Positions 28,743 through 37,172 of a stretch of DNA of 64,000 nt are shown in pieces. The position numbers were made by a program, and so were the translations under genes. Source of the DNA: Aeromonas eucrenophila (GTDB lineage Bacteria; Pseudomonadota; Gammaproteobacteria; Enterobacterales; Aeromonadaceae). How positions within the stretch are numbered: the first letter of the stretch is position 1; the number at the start of each line of letters is the position of its first letter. The stretch lies in assembly GCF_000819865.1 (NCBI RefSeq), contig NZ_CDDF01000011.1:240566-304565 (forward strand). Reading direction: 5' to 3'. Below the pieces are notes generated by a model that saw nothing but the letters and a program-made list of their open reading frames with translations, was not told the origin of the DNA and did not search any database.

Positions 28743-29241
28743 TAGCCTGCTCGCCGCCGGCCGCCGTGGCTGGATCGCCGCCCTGTTGTGGGTGATCGGC
28801 CGCACCCTGTGCCGCGCCGCCCGGATCGATGAGGCGGTGCACCGCGAACTGGCCCCCCTGCCGGAGGGACTGCTCATCCGGCTCGAGGTGTTCGGCCTCC
28901 CCCCGGGGCTGCTCATCCACAAGGCTGCCGACGGCTGGCGCTGCGGCCCTCCTCGCCAGAGTGGCGGCAAGGGGCAGTCGCTGCGGGTGTGTTTCAAGCA
29001 TCCGGCCATCGCCTTTCGGGTGCTGAGCTTTCGGCTCGGGATCAATCAGGCCTTCTGTGAGAACCGGCTGCTGGTGGAGGGAGATCTGGTGGTCGCCATG
29101 CACTTGGTGCGCGCGCTGGAGCAGTTGCAGGCCCTGATCCTGCCCGCCTTCATGGTGCGACCCTTGCTGCGCCACTATCCCAATCCGTCTCGCAAGCTGA
29201 GCCGCGCGGGCCGCATCTACCTGGGTCTGTTGACCGGTTGA
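28732..29241 (+). CDS. SCP2-like sterol/lipid-carrier domain protein
   Basis: 169 aa, tentatively an SCP2-type lipid-binding protein. The middle part (about 50-135: GLLIHKAADGWRCG, then VCFKHPAIAFRVLSF and ENRLLVEGDLVVAMHLVRAL) follows the pattern of bacterial SCP2 domains. It is encoded between an aldehyde dehydrogenase/TetR pair and an alcohol dehydrogenase, with ATG 28732 overlapping tetR. A carrier of hydrophobic substrate for the two dehydrogenases is a reasonable inference. The C-terminus is basic (RKLSRAGR) and may touch the membrane. Confidence 0.65.
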   Translation: MTLDSLLAAGRRGWIAALLWVIGRTLCRAARIDEAVHRELAPLPEGLLIRLEVFGLPPGLLIHKAADGWRCGPPRQSGGKGQSLRVCFKHPAIAFRVLSFRLGINQAFCENRLLVEGDLVVAMHLVRALEQLQALILPAFMVRPLLRHYPNPSRKLSRAGRIYLGLLTG

Positions 29242-29258
29242 ACGAAAGGATGAACAAG

Positions 29259-30443
29259 ATGAGCCGCTATTACGATTTCTTCTGCCCGGTCAAGCTGATG
29301 GCGGGGGAGCAGGCACTGGAGCAGCTGGCCGGCGAGTTGCGGGCGCTGGGGGCGACTCGCCCGCTGCTGCTCACCGACAAGGGGGTCAGCGGCAGCGGGC
29401 TCGCCACGCTGGTGACCCGGCTGCTGGCCGAAGGGGGGCTGCCGATAGCCGCCAGCTGGGACGAGATCCCGGCCGACTCCTCCACCGCCGTGGTGGAACA
29501 GATCGCCGCCCACTATGGCGCACAGAACTGCGACAGTCTGGTGGCCCTCGGCGGCGGCTCCGTCATCGACACCGCCAAGGCGGTCAACATCCTCGCCACC
29601 TTGGGGGGTAACCGGCTGCTGGACTATGCCGGGGCCGACAGCCTGACCCGGCCGCTCAAGCCACTGGCGGTGGTGCCGACCACCGCGGGCACGGGCTCCG
29701 AGGTCACCCAGGTAGCGGTCATAAGGGATGAAGGGAGCGGGCGCAAGGTCCCCTTCACCTCCCCCTTCCTGCTGCCCCGGCTGGCGGTGCTGGACCCGCG
29801 CCTCACCCGTGGCTTGCCGCTGCCCATCACCGCCGCCACCGCCATGGATGCCATGACCCACGCCATCGAGGCCCTCATCGGCAACGCCCGAAATCCGGTC
29901 AGTGACGCCCTGGCCCTGGGGGCGGTGGAGAAGATAGCGGGTGCCCTGCCCCAGGTGCTGGCACAGCCAGAAGACAGCCAGCTGCGGCTGCAACTGGCGG
30001 AGGGCTCCACCCTGGCAGGCATGGCGTTTTCCAACTCCATGGTGGGGCTGGTGCACGCCCTCGGCCACAGCCTGGGGGCCCGTTGTCACCTGCCCCACGG
30101 CCTGTGCATGAACCTCTTCCTGCCCGCGGTGCTCGACTACAACAGGCCCGAGATCGATGAAGAACTCACCCGCCTGCTGCTGCCGCTGGCGGGAGCCGAG
30201 CGCTTCGCCACCACCCCGGCCGCCCTGCGGCCCCAGGCCAGTCTGGATGCCATCAATAGCCTGCGCGATACCCTGTGGGAGGCAGTGCGACTGCCGCGTA
30301 CCCTGGCGGAGGCGGGGGTGACGGATAGATCTGTGCTCCAAGATATCCGGGATCTCGCCATCAACGACGGCGCCCTGCTCTACAACCGCAAGGATGCCGA
30401 CAGGGATCAGTTGCTGGCGCTGTTGGAACAGCTGTGGGAATAA
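29259..30443 (+). CDS. Iron-containing (group III) alcohol dehydrogenase
   Basis: 394 aa with the Fe-ADH fold: N-terminal nucleotide-binding half (GGGSVIDTAKAVN, residues about 95-107; TTAGTGSEVTQ) and a C-terminal metal site (HALGHSLGARCHLPHG with two His). It interconverts alcohols and aldehydes with NAD(P)H. ATG 29259 is chosen because AGGA lies 8 nt upstream; in-frame starts at 29250 and 29238 lack good spacing. It is the last gene of the aldehyde/alcohol operon and probably works with the aldehyde dehydrogenase on the same substrate series. Confidence 0.9.
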   Translation: MSRYYDFFCPVKLMAGEQALEQLAGELRALGATRPLLLTDKGVSGSGLATLVTRLLAEGGLPIAASWDEIPADSSTAVVEQIAAHYGAQNCDSLVALGGGSVIDTAKAVNILATLGGNRLLDYAGADSLTRPLKPLAVVPTTAGTGSEVTQVAVIRDEGSGRKVPFTSPFLLPRLAVLDPRLTRGLPLPITAATAMDAMTHAIEALIGNARNPVSDALALGAVEKIAGALPQVLAQPEDSQLRLQLAEGSTLAGMAFSNSMVGLVHALGHSLGARCHLPHGLCMNLFLPAVLDYNRPEIDEELTRLLLPLAGAERFATTPAALRPQASLDAINSLRDTLWEAVRLPRTLAEAGVTDRSVLQDIRDLAINDGALLYNRKDADRDQLLALLEQLWE

Positions 30444-30532
30444 CGTGCTAATCAGCTGGGCTGGCACAGCACAAGATCCCGTCCCATGCCAGTCCGGGAC
30501 TGGCATGGGCTCCCGGAGGATGGCGCCAGGGA

Positions 30533-31435
30533 TCAGGGGGCGTCGCTGAATACCCCGGTGGAGAGGTAACGGTCCCCCCGATCGCATATGATGGCGACCA
30601 CCACCCCTTGTTCGAGGTCGGCGGCCACCCGCAGGGCACCGGCGACGGCGCCCCCCGAGCTGACCCCGCAACAGATCCCCTCTTCCCGCGCCAGTCGGCG
30701 CATCATGGCCAGGGACTCATCGAGCGTCACGTCCAGCACCCGATCCACCCGCGCCGGCTCGAAGATGGTGGGCAGGTAGGCGGCGGGCCAACGGCGGATC
30801 CCCGGGATCTGGCTCCCCTCTGCCGGTTGCAGGCCGACTACCTCGATGGCCGGATTCTGCTCCTTGAGGTAGCGGGAGACCCCCATGATGGTGCCGGTGG
30901 TGCCCATGGCACAGACGAAGTGAGTGATTGCCCCCCCGCTCTGGTGCCAGATCTCGGGGCCGGTCGACAGATAGTGGGCATCCGGGTTGGCCGGGTTGTT
31001 GAACTGATCCAGCACCAGCCCCTCGCCGCGCGCCTGCATGGCCAGGGCGAGGTCTCGCGCCCCCTCCATGCCATCGTCCACCAGCACCAGCTCGGCACCA
31101 TAGGCCAGCATGGCATCGCGCCGCTCCTGGCTCATGGTGCTCGGCATGATGAGCCGCATCCGGTAGCCCCGCACCGCCGCCACCATGGCCAGGGCGATGC
31201 CAGTGTTGCCTGAGGTCGCCTCGATGAGCCGGGCCCCAGGCGATAAGTGACCACTCGCCTCCGCCGCCTTGATGAGGTTGAGCGCCGGCCTGTCTTTGAC
31301 CGAGCCGGCGGGGTTGTTGCCCTCCAGCTTCACCAGCAGGGTCACCCCGGGATGGGGATTGATGCGCTGCAGCCGCAGCAGCGGGGTATTGCCTATCAGG
31401 GCATCCAGGGTGGCGAAGGCCATAATGGGATCCAT
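30533..31435 (-). CDS. cysM: Cysteine synthase B
   Basis: 300 aa (E. coli CysM 303). PLP enzyme making cysteine or S-sulfocysteine from O-acetylserine and sulfide or thiosulfate. The PLP lysine is in PAGSVKDRPALNLI and the phosphate loop is SGNTGIALAM; EGICCGVSSGG near the end also matches. CysM is preferred over CysK by these motifs and the short length. The first ATG (31435) or the one five codons in (31423) may be used. It is convergent with the Fe-ADH gene and divergent from the GNAT gene. Confidence 0.93.
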   Translation of the reverse strand: MDPIMAFATLDALIGNTPLLRLQRINPHPGVTLLVKLEGNNPAGSVKDRPALNLIKAAEASGHLSPGARLIEATSGNTGIALAMVAAVRGYRMRLIMPSTMSQERRDAMLAYGAELVLVDDGMEGARDLALAMQARGEGLVLDQFNNPANPDAHYLSTGPEIWHQSGGAITHFVCAMGTTGTIMGVSRYLKEQNPAIEVVGLQPAEGSQIPGIRRWPAAYLPTIFEPARVDRVLDVTLDESLAMMRRLAREEGICCGVSSGGAVAGALRVAADLEQGVVVAIICDRGDRYLSTGVFSDAP

Positions 31436-31597
31436 CCTCTGTTAACTGTTCTATACCTTGGGCTATCGGCCATTTGCAGGCGGAGCCAGTGTAAGGGAGC
31501 GCCCTTCGCCGACAAAGCGGAGGACGGTCGAAAAGCCCGGTTGGCAAAGTGTCGCCAGCATGCTCTGATCATTTTTCTCATCGTTTCAGGAGCCAAC

Positions 31598-31855
31598 ATG
31601 AGTGACATCCTTCATCAGCCCGACCAGCAGCAGTTCGTCTGCGTGGTGGACGGCCAGCTCTCCCGCCTCGCCTATCGCCGACTGGATGCCAGCACCGTCG
31701 AGGCCTACAGCACCCAGGTCCCCTCGGAACTGAGGGGGAAAGGGATCGCCGATCGGCTGGCGCGCAGCTTCTACGACTGGAGCCAGGCAGAGGGGCTGAC
31801 CATCATCCCCACCTGCAGCTACATCGACGTCTGGCTGCGCCGCCATGGGAGCTGA
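31598..31855 (+). CDS. Small GNAT-type N-acetyltransferase (YjdJ-like)
   Basis: 85 aa, a minimal acetyltransferase domain. The acetyl-CoA loop region is VPSELRGKGIADRLARSFYDW, shown here as VPSELRGKGIADRL, followed by ILP-type PTCSYIDVWLRRH. Similar short proteins (YjdJ/Gtn-like) are widespread; the substrate is unknown. CAGGAG precedes the ATG at 31598; the longer upstream frame overlaps cysM and is rejected. The next gene starts inside its 3' end (11-nt overlap). Confidence 0.85.
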   Translation: MSDILHQPDQQQFVCVVDGQLSRLAYRRLDASTVEAYSTQVPSELRGKGIADRLARSFYDWSQAEGLTIIPTCSYIDVWLRRHGS

Positions 31856-32459
31856 GGCGCAACTGCGGCTCCCACCGCAAACCGGACCTGAGGCGGCGAC
31901 AGAGCAGCGGCTGCAGGCACAGACCGAAACCTTGCTGCGGGCCGACTCAACACGCATGGCCTGTCTGCGGGCGGCGCGGGAGCTGGACTTGCCCGACTGG
32001 GCACTCGGCGCCGGCTTCGTGCGAAATCTCGTGTGGGATCACCTGCACCACAAGTCCGAGCCGACTCCCCTCAACGACATCGACCTCATCTATCTGGATG
32101 CCAGTGATCCCCAAGGGCTGGCGGAGGCCGATCACGAGGCCTGGCTGGCGGCCCGATTACCGGCTCAGTGCTGGGAGGTGCGCAACCAGGCCCGCATGCA
32201 TGTGCGGCAACAGGTGCCCCCCTTCGTCAGCTCGCTGTCGGCCCTCAGCCACTGGGTGGAGATCCCCACCTGTATCGGGGTCAGGTTACTGCCCGGTGAC
32301 GAGTTCGAATGGCTGGCGCCCTATGGCTTTGGTCATAACTGGTCATTGCGAGTGGACGCCAACCCCAGATGCCGCCAGGAGAGCCAGGTGTTCGTGCGGC
32401 GCGTCCTCGACAAAGGGTGGCAGGCCATCTGGCCCGACCTTGTGGTGACCTGGCCATAA
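31845..32459 (+). CDS. Nucleotidyltransferase-family protein (DUF925 type)
   Basis: 204 aa. It has a predicted minimal nucleotidyltransferase fold (LPDWALGAGFVRNLVWD, then NDIDLIYLD giving the DxD metal pair) and the later NQARMH and PTCIGVRL motifs of the DUF925/COG3575 family. The substrate is unknown. It overlaps the acetyltransferase gene by 11 nt, so the two are co-translated. No terminator lies between its end and the SulP gene 72 nt away. Confidence 0.82.
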   Translation: MGAEAQLRLPPQTGPEAATEQRLQAQTETLLRADSTRMACLRAARELDLPDWALGAGFVRNLVWDHLHHKSEPTPLNDIDLIYLDASDPQGLAEADHEAWLAARLPAQCWEVRNQARMHVRQQVPPFVSSLSALSHWVEIPTCIGVRLLPGDEFEWLAPYGFGHNWSLRVDANPRCRQESQVFVRRVLDKGWQAIWPDLVVTWP

Positions 32460-32531
32460 CGGCGTTGCAATGCTTTGACAACCTTGGGCACACTAGAGCC
32501 AAAAGCTGTTTATAACTCAATGGGTTAAATA

Positions 32532-34355
32532 ATGCGCGACTTCTTCTCTCTCGAACGCTGGCTGCCGGGCCTCGCCGCCCTGTTGCAATATCAGCGGGCC
32601 TGGCTGGTGCCGGACCTTCGCGCTGGCCTGTCGGTGGCTGCGGTAGCATTGCCTGTGGCCATCGCCTATGCGGAGCTCGCCGGGGTCGGCGCCATCGTCG
32701 GCCTCTACTCCTGCATCTTGCCCATGCTGGTCTACGCCCTGTTTGGTACATCCCGCCAACTCATCGTCGGCCCGGACGCCGCCACCTGCGCGGTGATCGC
32801 CGCCGTGGTGACGCCGCTCGCCGCAGGGGATGCCACCCGCCAGTGGCAACTGGTGATGACCATGACCGCCATGACCGGCTTCTGGTGTCTGATCGCTAGC
32901 CGCTTCAAGCTGGGGGTGCTGGCGGACTTCCTCTCCCGCCCCATCCTGATGGGGCTGCTCAACGGGGTGGCCATCACCATCATGGTGGGCCAGCTCTCCA
33001 AGATCTTCGGCTTCACCTTCAGCGAGCGCTATCTCATCGAGCGGATCTTGAATGGCACCAACTACATCACCCAGACCCATCTGCCCACCCTGGCCATGAG
33101 CCTGACCGCCCTGCTCACCCTGCTGCTCGCCAAGCGCTACAAGCCATCCTGGCCCTCCTCCATGGTGGCCATGGTGGTGACGGCTGCCCTGGTGTGGTCG
33201 CTGGATCTCGCCCGCTTCGACATCGCCACCCTGGGGGCCATCGGCTCCGGTCTGCCCGAGCTCCAGATGCCGGAGTTTCCCCCCGGCCTGATGCGGGAGC
33301 TGGTGTTGCCGGCCCTGAACCTTGCCATGGTGAGTTTCGTCTCCATGATGCTCACCGCCCGCAGCTTCGCCGCCAAGAACGGCTACGAGATCGATGCGGA
33401 CAAGGAGTTCCGCGCCCTCGGGATGGCGAACCTGGCCTCGGCCCTCTCCCAGGGCTTTGCCATCAGCGGCGCCGATTCGCGCACCGCGGTCAACGACGCC
33501 AACGGCGGCAAGAGCCAGCTGGTCTCCATCATCGCCGCCCTCGTCATCGCCCTGGTCACCTTCTACCTGACGGCGCCGCTGCAATACATCCCCACCGCCG
33601 CCCTCGGGGTGGTGCTGGTGATGGCCTCCCTGTCGCTGACCGATTTTCGCGGCCTCTGGGCCCTGCGCCACTCGGACCGTGCCGCCTTCTGGCTCGCCCT
33701 CATCACCTTTATCAGCGTGCTGACCATGGGGGTGATCCCGGGGATCACCCTCGCCGTCCTGCTTGGCCTGTTCCAGTTCCTGCGCAACGTGATGCGACCG
33801 ACGGATCAACTGCTCGGCATGGATGACGAAGGGGTGGTGCGCACCCTCGGCGACAACGAGCAGGCCAAGGCCATCCCCGGCATCCTGGTCTATCGCTTCA
33901 ACTCGCCGCTCACCTACTTCAACGCCCCCTACTTCAAGCGGCGGGTGCTGGCGCTGCTGGTGCAGGACCCCCATAGCCCCCAGTGTCTGGTGATCGACGC
34001 CGTCGCCTGCTTCACCCACCAGGACATCAGCGTGATGAGCATGGTGGGGGAGCTGCACAAGGAGCTCAAGCGGCGCGGCATTCACATGGTGATGGCCGGT
34101 CGCCATGGCCAGATGAGCCACTGGCTGCAGCAGGCCGGGATCCGGGTCGGCGACGAGGGGATCACCCTCTGCCCCGACATGTATCAGGCGCTGCGCATGA
34201 CCCGCTGCTACCGTGAGCCGGTGTTCAAGGACGACGAGGCAAAGGAGAGCACCACGGATGCCCTGCTCTCCCGCTGGCCCCAGGACGAGGCGCTGCCGGA
34301 CTCGGCGCGGCTCACCCTGCCTTCCGAGCAGGAGGCCGGCGCTACCCCGGCCTGA
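32532..34355 (+). CDS. SulP-family anion transporter with STAS domain
   Basis: 607 aa, an inner-membrane SLC26/SulP transporter. About a dozen hydrophobic segments (residues about 20-410; signature GLYSCILPMLVYALFGTSRQ, shown as PMLVYALFGTSRQ, and the NGGKSQL region) are followed by a cytosolic STAS domain (about 450-560; GILVYRFNSPLTYFNA, LVIDAVACFTH). Substrates of the family include sulfate, bicarbonate and dicarboxylates. The proximity of cysM hints at sulfate but is not proof, as the two are on opposite strands. Confidence 0.9.
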   Translation: MRDFFSLERWLPGLAALLQYQRAWLVPDLRAGLSVAAVALPVAIAYAELAGVGAIVGLYSCILPMLVYALFGTSRQLIVGPDAATCAVIAAVVTPLAAGDATRQWQLVMTMTAMTGFWCLIASRFKLGVLADFLSRPILMGLLNGVAITIMVGQLSKIFGFTFSERYLIERILNGTNYITQTHLPTLAMSLTALLTLLLAKRYKPSWPSSMVAMVVTAALVWSLDLARFDIATLGAIGSGLPELQMPEFPPGLMRELVLPALNLAMVSFVSMMLTARSFAAKNGYEIDADKEFRALGMANLASALSQGFAISGADSRTAVNDANGGKSQLVSIIAALVIALVTFYLTAPLQYIPTAALGVVLVMASLSLTDFRGLWALRHSDRAAFWLALITFISVLTMGVIPGITLAVLLGLFQFLRNVMRPTDQLLGMDDEGVVRTLGDNEQAKAIPGILVYRFNSPLTYFNAPYFKRRVLALLVQDPHSPQCLVIDAVACFTHQDISVMSMVGELHKELKRRGIHMVMAGRHGQMSHWLQQAGIRVGDEGITLCPDMYQALRMTRCYREPVFKDDEAKESTTDALLSRWPQDEALPDSARLTLPSEQEAGATPA

Positions 34356-34477
34356 ATCAGGCGATCCTGCAGTCACTTGCGGATGGCAGGATCTGCCATT
34401 GCACCGCTCAGGCTCTTGGTGTTAAATGCCCGTCCAGATGGCGCTGACGAGCGCCATCCTCCCTATTTGGATAAGCC

Positions 34478-35836
34478 ATGCAGACTCAATCCCACGCGGG
34501 CCCGGGCTCCCTCTTCGCCCTGACCTGGCCACTGTTCATCGATCTCGCCCTGCACTTCCTGACCGGGGCCCTCAACACCTTCATGGTGGGACACGTCTCC
34601 TATCAGGGGGTCGCGGCGCTGGCGGTCGGCAACCAGGTGTTCGATCTCGCCATCACCCTGTTCAGCTTCGTCAGCATCGGGACCAGCGTGGTGATCACCC
34701 AGTATCTGGGAGCCGGCGACAAGGAAAAAGCCCGGGTGGTGATCCACACCGCCATCGGCTTCAACCTGCTGGTGGGACTGGTGGCGGCGGTGGGGGTCAT
34801 CGCCGGGGCCAGCACCATGCTGGCGCTGATGAACCTGCCCGCCAACCTGATGGGGGATGCCACCCTTTATTTGCAGATCATCGGCCTCTGTCTGCTGCCG
34901 GAGGCGGCGGCACTCTGTCTGGCCGCCACCCTGCGGGCCCACGGTCACACCCGTCAGGCCATGTACGTGACACTCATCGTCAACCTCATCACCTTCGTCG
35001 GCAACCTGCTGCTGCTCTACGGCTGGTTCGGCCTGCCACAACTGGGAGTGGCCGGGGTCGCCATCAGCACGGTGGCGGGCCGCATCGTCGGCGTGGTGCT
35101 GCTGGTGTGGCTGGTCACCCGCAAGACCGGCATCAAGCTGCGCTTGCCCGAGATCGTTCGCCCGAGCAAGGCCATGCTGGACAAGGTGCTGCACATCGGC
35201 CTGCCGGCGGCGGGGGAGAACCTCTCCTGGATGCTGCAGTTCATGGTGGTGACGGCCTTTGTCGGCCTGCTCGGTGACAAGGCGCTGGCGACCCAGTCCT
35301 ACTTCTTCCAGATCTGCCTGTTCATCCTGCTGTTCGGCCTCTCCATTGGCCTTGGCAACGAGATCATCATCGGCCACCTGGCCGGCGCCCGCCGTTTCGA
35401 GCAGGCCTACAACCAGCTGATGAAGAGCCTCAAGCTCGGCCTCATCGTCACCACCGTTATCGCCATCGCCGCGGCCCTGAACGGCCGCGCCATCATCAGC
35501 CTGTTCACCGACGATGCCGACATCATCACCCAGGTGGCACAGCTGTTTCTAATCAGCCTCATCCTCGAACCCGGTCGCACCTTCAACCTGGTGGTGATCA
35601 ACGCCCTGCGCGCCACCGGGGATGCCCGTTTCCCGCTCTACATGGCGCTCGTCTCCATGTGGGGGATTGCCGTTCCCCTCGCCTATTTCCTTGGTATCAT
35701 GCAGGGCTATGGCCTGGTAGGCATCTGGCTGGCGCTCGCCTGTGACGAATGGGTGCGCGGTCTGGCCATGTTCTGGCGCTGGCGCAGTCGCCGCTGGCAA
35801 AACAAAATCCTTGTCGAAACATCTGTGGAATCATAA
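34478..35836 (+). CDS. MATE-family efflux transporter
   Basis: 452 aa with about twelve transmembrane helices and the MATE layout of two six-helix halves (first half FLTGALNTFMVGHVSYQG, second half GLPAAGENLSWML). It is nearest to the bacterial NorM/VmrA/YisQ group by eye. It exports cationic drugs or metabolites using an ion gradient. The end of the upstream SulP gene is 122 nt away. The gene for a small secreted protein begins 8 nt past its stop, so those two are probably co-transcribed. Confidence 0.9.
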   Translation: MQTQSHAGPGSLFALTWPLFIDLALHFLTGALNTFMVGHVSYQGVAALAVGNQVFDLAITLFSFVSIGTSVVITQYLGAGDKEKARVVIHTAIGFNLLVGLVAAVGVIAGASTMLALMNLPANLMGDATLYLQIIGLCLLPEAAALCLAATLRAHGHTRQAMYVTLIVNLITFVGNLLLLYGWFGLPQLGVAGVAISTVAGRIVGVVLLVWLVTRKTGIKLRLPEIVRPSKAMLDKVLHIGLPAAGENLSWMLQFMVVTAFVGLLGDKALATQSYFFQICLFILLFGLSIGLGNEIIIGHLAGARRFEQAYNQLMKSLKLGLIVTTVIAIAAALNGRAIISLFTDDADIITQVAQLFLISLILEPGRTFNLVVINALRATGDARFPLYMALVSMWGIAVPLAYFLGIMQGYGLVGIWLALACDEWVRGLAMFWRWRSRRWQNKILVETSVES

Positions 35837-35844
35837 GCGGAATC

Positions 35845-36438
35845 ATGATGAAGAAAATCGGACTCTTGCTGGCAGCGATCCTGCTCAGCCCACTGGCCAT
35901 GGCGCAGACCGCGCCCAAAGCCCCCAAGGCACCCGCCCCCCAAACTTGGTACGTGGCCCCCATCGCCATCGATGAGACCAACGAGGCGCAGAAGGCGCTG
36001 ACCAAGGAATTCATGGCTCAGATGATCAAGACCATCAAGATCAACGAGTACCAGACCGGCAAGGCGGTCGGCAAGACCAAAGATCCCAAGTGGCTGATCC
36101 GCACCAAGCTGATGCACGCCAGCACGGAGCCCCTGGTGGGCAAGAAACATCCCCAGGCGCTCACCTACGGCAAGGGCACTCCCACCCAGGAGATCGTCGG
36201 CGAGCTCATCATGAACGGCACGCTCGTGGCCCATGTGGGTCAGGGCTGGCGTGAGCCCATAGTCCCCGGCACCCCGGTGGCCGAGAAGATCACCATCGCC
36301 AATTACCAGTACGCCATCGGCGACGAGGCCAAGGCGCCGGATCTGGAAGAGCTGGCGGCGCAGATCGGCTTCGAGGTCGGCAAGGTGATCGCCCGTGACG
36401 GCCAACCCCTGCCCGAGAAGAAAAAGAAGAAAGAGTAA
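35845..36438 (+). CDS. Secreted hypothetical protein with poly-Lys tail
   Basis: 197 aa with a signal peptide (MMKKIGLLLAAILLSPLAMA, cleaved near residue 20), a short Ala/Pro/Lys linker and a single alpha/beta-looking domain. The extreme C-terminus is LPEKKKKKE. The family is not recognised. ATG 35845 was taken (35848 is the alternative); a longer frame into the MATE gene lacks a signal peptide start. Periplasmic location is inferred from the signal peptide. Confidence 0.75.
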   Translation: MMKKIGLLLAAILLSPLAMAQTAPKAPKAPAPQTWYVAPIAIDETNEAQKALTKEFMAQMIKTIKINEYQTGKAVGKTKDPKWLIRTKLMHASTEPLVGKKHPQALTYGKGTPTQEIVGELIMNGTLVAHVGQGWREPIVPGTPVAEKITIANYQYAIGDEAKAPDLEELAAQIGFEVGKVIARDGQPLPEKKKKKE

Positions 36439-36456
36439 AATCCATCCGCGTTGCAA

Positions 36457-36480
36457 CAAGGGGCCTGTGGCCCCTTTTTG
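36457..36480 (+). terminator. Terminator after the secreted protein gene
   Basis: AAGGGGCC/GGCCCCTT stem with a TGT loop and five T residues, 19 nt beyond the stop codon. Confidence 0.88.
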
Positions 36481-36711
36481 CTGCCTGCGGCTGTCATCCC
36501 CTGGTCATAAACGTGACGTCCCTCCCGATTTAACGCACTCCCCCTTACTCATAAGCCCCTTATCAGCTTGCGATTCAATCAGTTAAAAAACCGTGGCGGC
36601 GGGCGGCGAACCATTGGCGCCGAATTTGAAGCGGATCACATTTCTTCGTCGGGGATAGGGGTAGTTTGAAGGTCAAGGCACAATCAAACGAAACAAAGGA
36701 GGCTCCATTAC

Positions 36712-36927
36712 ATGTTCCCAGAGTACAGAGAACTCATCTCTAAACTGAAGAGCAGTGATGTCCATTTCCAGAAGAAGTTTGACTTGCACAACGACCTGGA
36801 TGAGGAGATTAGAAAACTGGAAAAGCATCACGCCAGCGATTACAGCTCCGAGGTGAAAGATCTGAAAAAACAGAAGCTTAAACTGAAAGAGGAGATATAC
36901 GACATCCTCAGACAACATCCACATTAG
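36712..36927 (+). CDS. YdcH-like DUF465 protein
   Basis: 71 aa, matching the DUF465 family in length and pattern: EYRELISKLKSSDVHFQK, then a helical hairpin rich in Lys/Glu (LDEEIRKLEKH; KDLKKQKLKLKEEIYDIL). Role unknown; abundant small helical proteins of this type occur across proteobacteria. A near-perfect AAAGGAGG ribosome-binding site precedes the ATG, so strong translation is likely. It stands alone between two terminators, and the 232-bp upstream gap should hold its promoter. Confidence 0.93.
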   Translation: MFPEYRELISKLKSSDVHFQKKFDLHNDLDEEIRKLEKHHASDYSSEVKDLKKQKLKLKEEIYDILRQHPH

Positions 36928-36964
36928 ACGCCTCGACGAATACCCGGATAAGCAACTTATCCCC

Positions 36965-36993
36965 CAGCCCGGCCCGCAAGCCGGGCTTTTTAT
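36965..36993 (+). terminator. Terminator after the DUF465 gene
   Basis: AGCCCGGC/GCCGGGCT stem, CCGCAA loop region, then TTTT. Confidence 0.87.
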
Positions 36994-37172
36994 TGCCAGT
37001 TGCCTACGTCTCTCCCACCTGGAGCCATCAGTCATCACAGGGCTTGGTGACAGCCCTCAAGCCGGTTAACATCTTCCCTCTCTGCACTCCCTGCTCCGCT
37101 CGGGTATCGTCGCGCGATCCTGGCCGGACCGGAGTCGCCACTGCGCCCCTCGCGACCAACAAGGACCCGGAC

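Noticed and set aside
32517-34376. 619-aa minus-strand open frame
   Set aside because: Antisense of the SulP transporter gene with low-complexity composition.
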